From: Pseudomonas sp. SG20056
GTDB taxonomy: Bacteria; Pseudomonadota; Gammaproteobacteria; Pseudomonadales; Pseudomonadaceae
Length of the DNA stretch: 64,000 bases
Direction of reading: 5' to 3'
NCBI RefSeq assembly: GCF_031764535.1
Contig: NZ_CP134499.1
Location: forward strand, 2,418,001-2,482,000
Positions 38,629 through 51,619 of this stretch are shown here, in pieces (position 1 is the first letter of the stretch; the number at the start of each line of letters is the position of its first letter). Under the pieces are notes generated by a model that was not told the origin of the DNA, did not search any database, and was given only the letters and a program-made list of their open reading frames with translations. The position numbers and the translations under genes are program-made.

Positions 38629-40908
38629 CTACAGGTTCTCGTAGCGATTCATATCCAGCACGCCCGCTTCCAGCGGCTCGGTTTGCTGTATATACGCCGA
38701 CATATCGTGGAAGTAGCGCCAGAACTCTGGATGCGTACGGCGAATGCCCCAACGCTCGACGACTTTCTCGAAGGCCACTGCATCACGTGCCTGCTCCAGC
38801 GCCGCGACAAACTCAGCGGTCTGCTCAACCTGCACATTGAAGATAAAGTTCGGGTAGCTGCTGAGCACCCCCGGATATACCGTCAGGGTATCCAGCGCCG
38901 GCTGGTAGCGCAGTTCCTCACCGAGCATAAAGGCCACATTCGTGTGCGCACGATTGCGCAGCAGGCTGTACACCTCACGCTGACCACCGGCCATTTCCAC
39001 CCGCAGCAAGGTTGCCTCTGGCAGTTGCTCGATCACCTTGAGGGTGCCCGCCGGTTTTGCCGTCAACCGACTCAGAGACTGCTCGGCACGCTGCAACTCG
39101 GCTTCCAGCCCTGGTCGATGACAGTGCGCACCCGTACAGCGGTTGATTGGGTCGGGCCGCACATTCAGGCTGCCGTATCGCTCCAGCAGCGTTTCGACAA
39201 AGCTGCGTTTGGGATCGCTGCCGGGCAGCCGCAGGGCGCTCGGGCTTTCGCTGTCGATGGCCTGGTAATCCAGCCAGACCTTCAGTTTGCCGCTGCTCTG
39301 GTACCAGTCGCTGAGATAGCCCTCGCGCGACGCGGCTGGCATCAAGCGCAGAAAGTTGACCTCGGCGCCGTTGCGGATCAAATCGAAGTACAGCCGCGTT
39401 TGCGCCTGGTGCGACACGTTACCGAACACATCGAAATTCACCACCAGCTGGTAGTAGGTGCGCTCCAGCAGCGGAAAGTCCAACCACCAGAGGGTTTGCG
39501 GCACCTCACCAATCAAGCCTTTGCGCACGGAGGCGCTGTCGTGCTGACGGAAGATCGACAGCAACGCATTGTCGTTACCGGCCCAGATATGCGACCAGCT
39601 CGGCGCAGGCGCATCGGCATAGCGCTGCATGCGCAGGGCTTCGTACTCATTGCGCTTATCGCGGTAGGTGCGCCACAGCCCTAGCAAGTCACTGATGCTG
39701 TCCAGTTGCCCAGGCATGGCCAACAACTCCTTGGCCTGCTCGCGGTACTCGGGGTCGGTGATGTACAGGTCGTGCTGCGGGTCCTGGAACACCGCCCAGA
39801 AGTTATCGCGAATCACATCCGTGGCGATCTGCCCACGGCACACCGGTCCGCGAATAAAGGTGCGCACGAAGTATTCGGCGTTATCCAGCATAAATTGGTA
39901 ACGCGCTTGCGCCGGAATCGCGGCAAAGGTCTCGAACGGATTGGCACGGTGCAGCGGGCTATAACCCGGCACCGCGTCCGCCTGCCAGTCGCTGGCGAAA
40001 AACAGCTCTTTAACCCGAGCCAGCTTCGCCGCGCTCAATCCATAGGTGATATGGGTCTTATGCACGATCACGCCCTGCACCGGCCTCAGGCGGTAATAGA
40101 ACTCGTTGCCTGGGTCCTCATTGGGCAAGCGCGTGGCGATGATATCCACCGGCTTACCGCTGGGTGTACGCGAACGCACCATCTGGAAGAAATGACCCGG
40201 ATCGCCGCCGGCAAAATGCAGATGGGCGAGAAACAGATGCTCGTAAAGCCAGCGTGAAACCAGCGACTCGCGCGCGCCCGGGGCGTTCATAAAGGTTTCC
40301 CAGGCGGCGATCTGCTGCGCCTCGGAAGCACTGGCCTGCAGCGCTTGCTGATCGACCGGCGCGCCCTGCTCGATCCAGGCCTGCAGTGTCTGGTAGTCGG
40401 CCTCGCTCAAACCGGTCACCGCGAACGGCATGCCGGCTTGCGGGTTCTTGCGGGCAAATTCGTCGAACTCCTGCGGCAGCGGGCATTGGTTGACCCGGTT
40501 GATGCTGATATTTAGCTCCGACGGCAGTTTGCTGTTGGCGGCCAATGGCTGCTGATGGCCCAGCTCCAACATGCGCGCCATCAGCGCGGCCTGGCTGCCC
40601 TGCTGCTCCAGCACAGAAACAAAGTCCTTGCGCCGCCACGCGGCTTCACCATGGGCATCAACAAACAAGCGCGTGGTGGCCTGCGCCTCGGTGCGTGTGC
40701 CGTTGTACACCGTGGCTTTGCTGACGCCACGCTGTACACCTTCGCCACTGCCCAGATTGAGCTGGCAAGCGGCGTCGTAGCAGGCATGGCAGGCCACGCA
40801 GTTCTTGGTAAAAATCGGTTGGATATCGCGACTGTAGGAGATGGGTTCGGCCGCCTGTAGTGAGCCGATGAACATTAAACACACGCCAAGCAGTAAGCGG
40901 CAGACCAT
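38629..40908 (-). CDS. cti: fatty acid cis/trans isomerase
   Basis: A 759-residue periplasmic haem protein that converts cis-unsaturated fatty acids of membrane lipids to trans, a fast solvent and heat response typical of Pseudomonas and Vibrio. A signal peptide (1-20) is followed at once by a cytochrome c motif CVACH (Cys37, Cys40, His41) and a YDAACQL segment, then the Cti domain through the C-terminus. The length is close to known Cti (about 766). No regulatory site is recognised upstream; the enzyme is known to be constitutive. It is divergent from metH across 168 bases. Confidence 0.96.
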   Translation of the reverse strand: MVCRLLLGVCLMFIGSLQAAEPISYSRDIQPIFTKNCVACHACYDAACQLNLGSGEGVQRGVSKATVYNGTRTEAQATTRLFVDAHGEAAWRRKDFVSVLEQQGSQAALMARMLELGHQQPLAANSKLPSELNISINRVNQCPLPQEFDEFARKNPQAGMPFAVTGLSEADYQTLQAWIEQGAPVDQQALQASASEAQQIAAWETFMNAPGARESLVSRWLYEHLFLAHLHFAGGDPGHFFQMVRSRTPSGKPVDIIATRLPNEDPGNEFYYRLRPVQGVIVHKTHITYGLSAAKLARVKELFFASDWQADAVPGYSPLHRANPFETFAAIPAQARYQFMLDNAEYFVRTFIRGPVCRGQIATDVIRDNFWAVFQDPQHDLYITDPEYREQAKELLAMPGQLDSISDLLGLWRTYRDKRNEYEALRMQRYADAPAPSWSHIWAGNDNALLSIFRQHDSASVRKGLIGEVPQTLWWLDFPLLERTYYQLVVNFDVFGNVSHQAQTRLYFDLIRNGAEVNFLRLMPAASREGYLSDWYQSSGKLKVWLDYQAIDSESPSALRLPGSDPKRSFVETLLERYGSLNVRPDPINRCTGAHCHRPGLEAELQRAEQSLSRLTAKPAGTLKVIEQLPEATLLRVEMAGGQREVYSLLRNRAHTNVAFMLGEELRYQPALDTLTVYPGVLSSYPNFIFNVQVEQTAEFVAALEQARDAVAFEKVVERWGIRRTHPEFWRYFHDMSAYIQQTEPLEAGVLDMNRYENL

Positions 40909-40979
40909 GGGAACATCTCTAAAATGGCTTAAGCGCCGATTCTAGCTGGCGCCGGCTGGCCAATGCCAATCCGCAAACA

Positions 40980-40992
40980 TGAGCCAGATTCA
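40980..40992 (+). promoter_or_regulatory. possible MetR-type operator upstream of metH
   Basis: TGAG-CCAGA-TTCA differs by one base from the MetR consensus TGAA-N5-TTCA and sits within a longer CATGA-N7-TCATG palindrome (40978-40994). It lies about 85 bases upstream of metH. The palindrome is seen; the regulator is inference. Confidence 0.35.
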
Positions 40993-41076
40993 TGTAAAAG
41001 CGCAGCCCACTGCAAAAGCGTGCAGCTTTGTTATCATCGCGCATCTTTTTTTCACGCGTCCCAGGTAGTTATCTCC

Positions 41077-44793
<3,717 letters not shown>

Positions 44794-44795
44794 AA

Positions 44796-44828
44796 CCAAA
44801 AAGGCCCGCTATTTAGCGGGCCTTTTGG
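44796..44828. terminator. bidirectional terminator between metH and the DUF1883 gene
   Basis: A perfect stem AAAAGGCCCGCT / AGCGGGCCTTTT (within 44796-44828) with a four-base loop and A/T tracts on both sides sits between convergent genes, right after the metH stop. Confidence 0.9.
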
Positions 44829-44842
44829 CGAACTTCGATTAT

Positions 44843-45145
44843 TTAGCTCAAACGCGAAGTCGATTTGCGTACGATCTTGATCGAATGCTTGAGCGTCGGC
44901 TTGCGTGTAACGCTGATGGCTTTGCGTGAGACCGTATCGATGGTGATATTCCAGAAACCGCTGCTCGGTACGGTGATCTTGGCCGGAAAGGTGTCGAATG
45001 CGCCACCGTGGTAGGTGTGCCGGCCACCATTCTTAAAGCTGCGGAAGTTGGCATCGCTCATCAGGCGAATGTTGCAGGTTTGCGAGCACTCGATCACGAC
45101 GACGTCGTCTTCGTTGAGGTGTTCGCGCTGGTGTATAAATTTCAT
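44843..45145 (-). CDS. DUF1883 family protein
   Basis: A 100-residue small basic beta-rich protein starting MKFIHQREHLNEDDVVVIEC, matching the DUF1883 family (function unknown; sometimes found fused to TIR domains). The core is NIRLMSDANFRSFKNGGRHTYHGG over residues 25-48, then PSSGFWNITIDTV near 60-72. It has no signal peptide. It is convergent with metH and divergent from the RlmN-like gene (156-base gap, 45146-45301). I can see no operon partner. Confidence 0.82.
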   Translation of the reverse strand: MKFIHQREHLNEDDVVVIECSQTCNIRLMSDANFRSFKNGGRHTYHGGAFDTFPAKITVPSSGFWNITIDTVSRKAISVTRKPTLKHSIKIVRKSTSRLS

Positions 45146-45301
45146 CTACCGCTCCGCACAGCTGGGTCAGGCCAATCAGGACGCTAGTATGAGTGCCCGG
45201 CGCGGCTTGAGCAAAGATTAAGCGGCGTGGTCTGCGCATCCGACGCCTGCCCACCGCCACACATACCACCGCAACCTGGCCGGTGGTAGCATGCGCGCCC
45301 C

Positions 45302-46339
45302 ATGCATATTCACGACTTTCACCAACGCCTCACCGATCTCGGTGCCAAGCCCATGCACATCGGGCGGATTACCCGTGCCTGGCTGCGCGGCATGCCGCTG
45401 GATACCGGTACGCGCAACCAGAAGACCGAGAACTTCCTGCCGCTGGCGGTACGCAATGCCCTGCCCGAGATAAGCAGCGAACTTGATGGACTGGCGCGCC
45501 TCAGCTCTGAACACCCGGCGACGGACGGCTCGGCGCGTTTGCTGGTGGAGTTGGCCGACAAACAGATGGTGGAGAGCGTGCTGCTGCCGCGCGATGGCCT
45601 GTGCGTCTCCAGCCAGGTGGGTTGCGCGGTGGGCTGCGTGTTCTGCATGACCGGCAAGAGCGGCCTGCTGCGCCAGCTGAGCACTGCCGAGATCGTCGCC
45701 CAAGTGGCCCTGGCCCGGCGCTTTCGAGCGGTAAAGAAAGTGGTGTTTATGGGCATGGGCGAGCCGGCGCATAACCTCGATAACGTGCTCGAAGCGATCA
45801 ACCTGCTTGGCACCGAGGGCGGTATCGGCCAGCGCAACTTGGTGTTCTCTACCGTCGGCGACCCACGGGTGTTCGAGCGTTTGCCGCAGCAGCAGGTCAA
45901 GCCGGCGCTGGCACTGTCGCTGCATACCACCGATGCCGAGCTACGCCAGACGCTACTGCCGCGCGCACCGCGTATCGATCCTGAAGAGTTGGTGGAACTG
46001 GGCGAAACCTACGCGCGGCAGATCGATTACCCGATCCAGTACCAGTGGACGCTGCTCAAGGGCATCAACGACAGCCAGGAGGAGATGGACGGCATCCTGC
46101 GCCTGCTCAAGGGCAAGTACGCGATCATGAACCTGATCCCCTACAACAGCCTGGAAGCAGACGAGTTTCAGCGCCCCGATGGCGACCGTATCGTGCAGAT
46201 CGTGCGTTACCTGCACAGCCGTGGCGTGCTGACCAAAGTGCGCAACAGCGCCGGCCAGGACATTGATGGCGGCTGCGGGCAATTGCGTGCACGGGCAACT
46301 GAATTGCTCGACCGACGCAAGAAGCGCGCTGAATCCTAA
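45302..46339 (+). CDS. RlmN/Cfr-family radical SAM RNA methyltransferase paralogue
   Basis: A 345-residue radical SAM enzyme resembling RlmN, which methylates C2 of A2503 in 23S rRNA and A37 in tRNA. The SAM/4Fe-4S motif is CAVGCVFC (Cys108, Cys112, Cys115). The two further mechanistic cysteines of RlmN are present: Cys101 in LCVSSQVGC and Cys325 in DGGCGQL, so the dual-cysteine chemistry is feasible. It is shorter at the N-terminus than canonical RlmN (about 380 residues), and pseudomonads keep a separate rlmN beside ndk/pilF, so this is probably a second, uncharacterised family member. Its target is unknown. Confidence 0.88.
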   Translation: MHIHDFHQRLTDLGAKPMHIGRITRAWLRGMPLDTGTRNQKTENFLPLAVRNALPEISSELDGLARLSSEHPATDGSARLLVELADKQMVESVLLPRDGLCVSSQVGCAVGCVFCMTGKSGLLRQLSTAEIVAQVALARRFRAVKKVVFMGMGEPAHNLDNVLEAINLLGTEGGIGQRNLVFSTVGDPRVFERLPQQQVKPALALSLHTTDAELRQTLLPRAPRIDPEELVELGETYARQIDYPIQYQWTLLKGINDSQEEMDGILRLLKGKYAIMNLIPYNSLEADEFQRPDGDRIVQIVRYLHSRGVLTKVRNSAGQDIDGGCGQLRARATELLDRRKKRAES

Positions 46340-46381
46340 TCGCGCGGCACTGCCGCGAATTACCCCCCGCCCACACCCTCA

Positions 46382-46426
46382 GCTCCAATAAAAATGCCCG
46401 CAGAGCGCGGGCATTTTTATTGGAGC
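46382..46426. terminator. bidirectional intrinsic terminator, 20-bp perfect stem
   Basis: A 20-base-pair perfect stem (46382-46401 with 46407-46426) with a five-base loop, containing AAAAATGCCCGC and its complement. It separates the RlmN-like gene from convergent nfuA. It is exceptionally long and perfect for a terminator. Confidence 0.93.
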
Positions 46427-46435
46427 GCCTACTGA

Positions 46436-47020
46436 TCAGTAGTAGGCATTTTCCTTGATGCTGTGGTCGGTCACGTCACGCACACCTTTGAGTTCGGGAA
46501 TGCGCTCAAGCAGGGTTTTCTCGATGCCTTCCTTGAGCGTCAGGTCAACCTGACCGCAGCCCTGGCAGCCGCCACCGAATTTCAGCACGGCAATACCATC
46601 TTCGACCACGTCGATCAGGCTGACTTCACCGCCATGGCTGGCTAGACCGGGGTTGATCTCGGTCTGCAGGTAGTAGCTGATGCGCTCGTTGATCGGACTG
46701 TCTTCATTGACCATCGGCACTTTGGCGTTCGGCGCCTTGATGGTCAGCTGGCCCCCCATGCGGTCGGTAGCGTAGTCAACCACTGCGTCTTCCAGAAACG
46801 GCTCGCTGACGGCGTCGATCCAGGCGGTGAAGCTGGCCAGGCCCAGCGCAGTGTCTTCGGCCTTCTGCTCGCCCGGCTTGCAATAGGCAATGCAGGTTTC
46901 GGCGTACTGGGTGCCTGGCTGGGTGATAAATACGCGGATGCCGATGCCCGGGGTGTTCTGCTTGCTCAGCAGGTCAGCCAGATAATCGTGGGCAGCGTCG
47001 GTAATGGTAATGGTGCTCAT
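46436..47020 (-). CDS. nfuA: Fe-S biogenesis protein NfuA
   Basis: A 194-residue Fe-S carrier. An N-terminal degenerate A-type scaffold domain ([18 protein letters not shown], lacking the A-type cysteine triad) is joined to a C-terminal Nfu domain with the cluster-binding CxxC in [16 protein letters not shown] near 145-160. It delivers [4Fe-4S] clusters to apo-proteins, for example lipoyl synthase and aconitase, especially under oxidative or iron stress. The start at 47020 has AGGAG on the minus strand at good spacing. The 107-base gap to the next gene upstream holds no gene. Confidence 0.96.
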   Translation of the reverse strand: MSTITITDAAHDYLADLLSKQNTPGIGIRVFITQPGTQYAETCIAYCKPGEQKAEDTALGLASFTAWIDAVSEPFLEDAVVDYATDRMGGQLTIKAPNAKVPMVNEDSPINERISYYLQTEINPGLASHGGEVSLIDVVEDGIAVLKFGGGCQGCGQVDLTLKEGIEKTLLERIPELKGVRDVTDHSIKENAYY

Positions 47021-47127
47021 GGCAACTCCTCGCAAACATGGGCGCAGTGTACGCCACTCACCCGCGCCGGCAAAGTCCTAGTGTTTTAGTAGGAATAGCA
47101 GTCATTCATAAACGCCAGCCCTGCCGC

Positions 47128-47808
47128 CTACGCGCAGAGGAACTGCGCAATCGCATCGGCCGCCGTCTGCAGATGCTGCTGATGAGTGAAGCCCGAGCTT
47201 TTTAGCGGCTTGAGGTCGTGATCCCCAGCGGTCAGCCAGCACAATTTGATCGTTTCAGAGAGTGTGTAGTCCGCCACTGCCTGGCGATCCCCCAGTGCAT
47301 CGCGCTCGCCCTGAATGATCAACGTCTGCGTGCACAGCTCGGCTAAGTGCGCGACTCGTGGCTTTTCCGGTTTGCCGACGGCATAAAAGGGATAGCCCAA
47401 GCACACCAGCGCATCAGCGCCTAACTCATCGGCCAGCAGGCTGGCCATGCGCCCGCCCATGGACTTGCCGCCAATCGCTAGCGGCCCTGCGACCTGTTGG
47501 CGCACCGGGCGGTACACCTCGCGCCACTGTTCGAGCAGTTTGGCCTGGGGGTTAGGGGGGCGTTTCTTGCCGTCCAGACGCCGCGCCGCCATGTAGGCAA
47601 ACTCGAAGCGCACTACAGCAATCCCACGTGCGGCAAGGCTTTGCGCCATGGTTTGCATGAATTCGCTGTCCATCGGCGCACCGGCGCCATGGGCCAGAAT
47701 CAAGGTAGCGCGCGTCTCACCAAGCGGACGATCCCACAACCATGCGCTATGACTCTGCCCCTGCACGTATTGATCCCCGTCAATACCTGCCACCTGCCCT
47801 TTGCTCAT
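47128..47808 (-). CDS. alpha/beta hydrolase (KANL3/Tex30-like) family protein
   Basis: A 226-residue cytoplasmic alpha/beta hydrolase. The strand-turn AHGAGAPMDSEFM (near residues 39-51), nucleophile elbow GGKSMGGRMASLLAD (Ser near 115), acid in IIQGERDALGD and late His in TAGDHDLKPL near 196-205 form a plausible triad. The substrate is unknown. Its first codons (GIDGD, 47770-47783) contain a perfect Anr box that probably serves the divergent cco2 operon, so the gene doubles as a regulatory region. Its start lies 12 bases from the repeat element at 47821. Confidence 0.88.
   Translation of the reverse strand: MSKGQVAGIDGDQYVQGQSHSAWLWDRPLGETRATLILAHGAGAPMDSEFMQTMAQSLAARGIAVVRFEFAYMAARRLDGKKRPPNPQAKLLEQWREVYRPVRQQVAGPLAIGGKSMGGRMASLLADELGADALVCLGYPFYAVGKPEKPRVAHLAELCTQTLIIQGERDALGDRQAVADYTLSETIKLCWLTAGDHDLKPLKSSGFTHQQHLQTAADAIAQFLCA
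47770..47783 (+). promoter_or_regulatory. Anr/FNR box, probably for ccoN2O2Q2P2
   Basis: TTGAT-CCCC-GTCAA, a full match to the accepted Anr/FNR pattern TTGAT-N4-(A/G)TCAA. It lies in codons near the start of the hydrolase gene. If the box is at -41.5, transcription starts near 47818 and the -10 is CATGCT (47806-47811, 3 of 6). This falls just before the repeat element, leaving a leader of about 238 bases before ccoN2. Confidence 0.65.
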
Positions 47809-47820
47809 GCTTGCCTCGCT

Positions 47821-47965
47821 TAAAACCTACTTACGATTTCGCGAGCTAGAGCCATGCAAGACAAAAACAGGCGAGGAAGCGGAGTGTACGAGTTGTACAT
47901 GAGCATTCCGAGCCTGTTTTTAACGCAGCAGGGCCGACGCGCAGCAGATCGTAAGTAGGTTCTTG
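47821..47965. mobile_element. MITE-like structured repeat, copy B
   Basis: The second copy of the element at 27311-27455, aligned without a gap. Its terminal repeats are AACCTACTTACGAT (47824-47837) and the exact complement (47948-47961). It keeps the same internal hairpin at 47863-47921, including both GA/GA mismatch pairs, although five base pairs are exchanged relative to copy A. It lies between the hydrolase start and ccoN2. No open frame within it looks real. Confidence 0.82.
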
Positions 47966-48055
47966 AAGAATCCGTTGGACTGCGGTGCAGATCGTACAAG
48001 CCCGCAGCCGCTGATTTTCGATGATCTGCCTATAACCGTGGATGGAAGCCCAGAC

Positions 48056-49494
<1,439 letters not shown>

Positions 49495-49495
<1 letters not shown>

Positions 49496-50103
49496 TGAGA
49501 CACGAAATACTCGAAAAGAACATCGGCCTGATGGCGCTGATGATGGTGCTGGCGGTGAGTATCGGCGGCCTGACGCAGATTGTTCCGCTGTTCTTCCAGG
49601 ACGTCACCAATGAACCGGTGGCCGGCCTAAAGCCCTACACCGCGCTGCAACTGGAAGGCCGCGACATCTATATCCGCGAAGGCTGCGTCGGCTGCCACTC
49701 GCAGATGATCCGCCCATTCCGCGCCGAAACCGAGCGTTATGGCCATTACTCGGTCGCCGGTGAAAGCGTCTACGACCACCCCTTCCTCTGGGGCTCCAAA
49801 CGCACCGGGCCGGACCTGGCCCGCGTGGGCGGCCGCTACTCGGATGAATGGCATCGCGCGCACCTCTACAACCCGCGCAACGTGGTGCCGGAGTCGAAGA
49901 TGCCTTCTTATCCCTGGCTGGTGGAAGGCACTCTGGACGGCCAAGACACCCCGGCCAAGATGAAAGCCCTGCGCCTGCTAGGCGTGCCCTACAGCGATGA
50001 AGACATTGCCGGCGCCAGCGCAGCTGTAAAAGGCAAAAGCGAGATGGACGCCATGGTCGCCTACCTGCAAGTGCTCGGCACTGCCGTGAAGAACAAGAGG
50101 TAA
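49495..50103 (+). CDS. ccoO: cbb3 oxidase subunit II (CcoO2)
   Basis: A 202-residue membrane-anchored monohaem cytochrome c. One N-terminal helix (about 10-28) anchors a periplasmic domain with the haem motif [21 protein letters not shown] (motif split here; CxxCH near residue 65) and a distal methionine ligand region [10 protein letters not shown] near 135. It passes electrons to CcoN. The start overlaps the ccoN2 stop by one base. It differs from CcoO1 mainly in the C-terminal third ([21 protein letters not shown]). Confidence 0.96.
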
Positions 50104-50106
50104 GCC

Positions 50107-50307
50107 ATGTCATTCGAATTTATTGATATCGGCGCTCTGGATATTGGAACCATACGCGGCATCGGCACGGCACTGGTTCTGCTGTCGTTTGTTTGCGTGA
50201 CCCTGTGGGCTTACAGCGGCAAACGTCGCGCAGCCTTCGATCAGGCCGCCCTACTGCCCTTTGCCGATGAACCCAAGCTGGCTGCACCTAGGAGCAAGAC
50301 CCCATGA
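50107..50307 (+). CDS. ccoQ: cbb3 oxidase small subunit (CcoQ2)
   Basis: A 66-residue single-helix membrane protein that stabilises the cbb3 complex. The helix is at about 18-36 ([19 protein letters not shown]), followed by a basic [18 protein letters not shown] segment shared with CcoQ1. It carries a ten-residue N-terminal extension ([10 protein letters not shown]) absent from CcoQ1; the shared DIGTIRG follows. It starts three bases after the ccoO2 stop and overlaps ccoP2 by four bases. Confidence 0.93.
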   Translation: MSFEFIDIGALDIGTIRGIGTALVLLSFVCVTLWAYSGKRRAAFDQAALLPFADEPKLAAPRSKTP

Positions 50308-51242
50308 GCACTTTCTGGAGCTGGTACATCACCCTGCTGACAGTCGGCACCCTGATCGCGCTGTTCTGGCTGATTTTCGCCACCCGCAAGAGCGAAGTTC
50401 ACAAGAGCCCTACCGATCAGACCATGGGGCATGCCTTCGACGGCATCGAGGAATATGACAACCCGCTGCCCAAGTGGTGGTTCATGCTGTTTCTCGGCAC
50501 GCTGATCTTCTCGATTGGCTACCTGGTGCTGTATCCCGGCCTGGGCAGCTGGAAAGGCGTACTGCCGGGTTACGAAGGCGGCTGGACCCAGGTCAAGCAA
50601 TGGCAGCGCGAAGTCGACAAGGCGGACGAACTGTATGGACCGATCTTCGCCAAATATGCAGCCATGCCCCTGGAAGAAGTGGCCAAAGACGAGCAAGCGC
50701 TGAAAATGGGCGGCCGCATGTTCGCCACCTATTGCTCGGTTTGCCACGGCTCCGACGCCAAAGGTGCGGTGGGCTTCCCCAACCTGACCGACAGCCACTG
50801 GCGCTGGGGCGGCGAACCTAATGTGATCAAGACCAGCATCCTCAATGGTCGCATCGGCGCCATGCCGGCCTGGGCTGCGGTGATTGGCGAAGAAGGCGTG
50901 CAGCAGGTCGCAGCTTATGTACGCAAGGATCTGGCCGGTTTGCCATTGCCAGCTGACAAGAGCTTCGACCTGGAAAAAGGCGCCGCCATCTATGCCACCA
51001 ACTGCCTGGCCTGCCACGGTGCAGAAGGCAAAGGCATGGCCATGCTCGGCGCGCCCGACCTGACCAGCACGGCCGGCTGGATCTATGGCAGCAGCCTGGT
51101 GCAGCTGCAACAGACCATCCGTCACGGCCGCAACGGCCAAATGCCGGCGCAAGAGCAGTATCTGGGCAACGACAAAGTGCATCTGCTGGCAGCTTATGTT
51201 CTGAGCCTGAGCAAATCGCAGCAGAACGCCGCCGCCCAGTAA
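50304..51242 (+). CDS. ccoP: cbb3 oxidase dihaem subunit III (CcoP2)
   Basis: A 312-residue dihaem cytochrome c, the electron entry of the oxidase. Two N-terminal hydrophobic segments (about 5-24 and 55-78) and two cytochrome c domains follow, with haem motifs [11 protein letters not shown] near 147 and [11 protein letters not shown] near 235. It lacks the roughly 17-residue linker insertion seen in CcoP1 after LPGY. The start overlaps ccoQ2 by four bases. A 13-base-pair hairpin follows 14 bases after the stop. Confidence 0.96.
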   Translation: MSTFWSWYITLLTVGTLIALFWLIFATRKSEVHKSPTDQTMGHAFDGIEEYDNPLPKWWFMLFLGTLIFSIGYLVLYPGLGSWKGVLPGYEGGWTQVKQWQREVDKADELYGPIFAKYAAMPLEEVAKDEQALKMGGRMFATYCSVCHGSDAKGAVGFPNLTDSHWRWGGEPNVIKTSILNGRIGAMPAWAAVIGEEGVQQVAAYVRKDLAGLPLPADKSFDLEKGAAIYATNCLACHGAEGKGMAMLGAPDLTSTAGWIYGSSLVQLQQTIRHGRNGQMPAQEQYLGNDKVHLLAAYVLSLSKSQQNAAAQ

Positions 51243-51256
51243 GGCGCCTGTAGCAC

Positions 51257-51287
51257 ACTGACTGGCGAGCTAGCCTCGCCAGTCAGT
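51257..51287 (+). terminator. terminator-like hairpin after ccoP2
   Basis: A 13-base-pair perfect stem (51257-51269 with 51275-51287) with a five-base loop, followed by ACAAAAACCCC rather than a T tract. It closes cco2 or protects its 3' end. Confidence 0.6.
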
Positions 51288-51619
51288 ACAAAAACCCCAC
51301 CCCTCGCGCTGGACAGTTGCTCCAGCCATGCGACCCAAGGTCGCACCCTTCCGACCAAGTGCACGCGCGATGTTTGACTTGAGCTAATCTTGTCGACAGT
51401 CGCCACCTGTCATAACTCCAAGGCGATTCCCATCTTTCGCGCTACGCCTGTTAGGCGTTTTTTGCTTGCGGCAATACCTTGCATACGCGGCCATGCATGC
51501 TTGCCGACAGCCCTGAAAGCCTTATCGCGCCGGCTTGTGTCGTTGCAATGAGCACCTGCTTTCTCCATACTTGCCGCCGATTTTTGCCCCTAAAAAATCC
51601 ATTAACCGTGGAACCCATA
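51288..51619 (+). other. gene-free leader region of cco1 with internal terminator hairpin
   Basis: This 332-base stretch holds no credible gene. At 51444-51462 a short stem ACGCC-TGTTA-GGCGT is followed by a run of T, an intrinsic terminator on the plus strand, 157 bases before ccoN1. It may end cco2 read-through, act as an attenuator of cco1, or terminate a small RNA that begins upstream; no confident promoter was found. No Anr box is present, in agreement with cco1 being the constitutive oxidase in P. aeruginosa. Confidence 0.5.

Noticed and set aside
40963..41076. N-terminal extension of MetH by 38 residues, or a SAH/cobalamin riboswitch in this leader
   Set aside because: The extension is not family-like. 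The leader is too short for a cobalamin riboswitch, and I could not find its conserved box or a credible SAH-riboswitch fold.
47963..48055. N-terminal extension of CcoN2 by 31 residues
   Set aside because: It begins in the last bases of the repeat element, has no ribosome site and no counterpart in CcoN families.
51479..51619. N-terminal extension of CcoN1 by 47 residues
   Set aside because: The sequence is not like CcoN and lies in the leader; the start at 51620 matches CcoN2.
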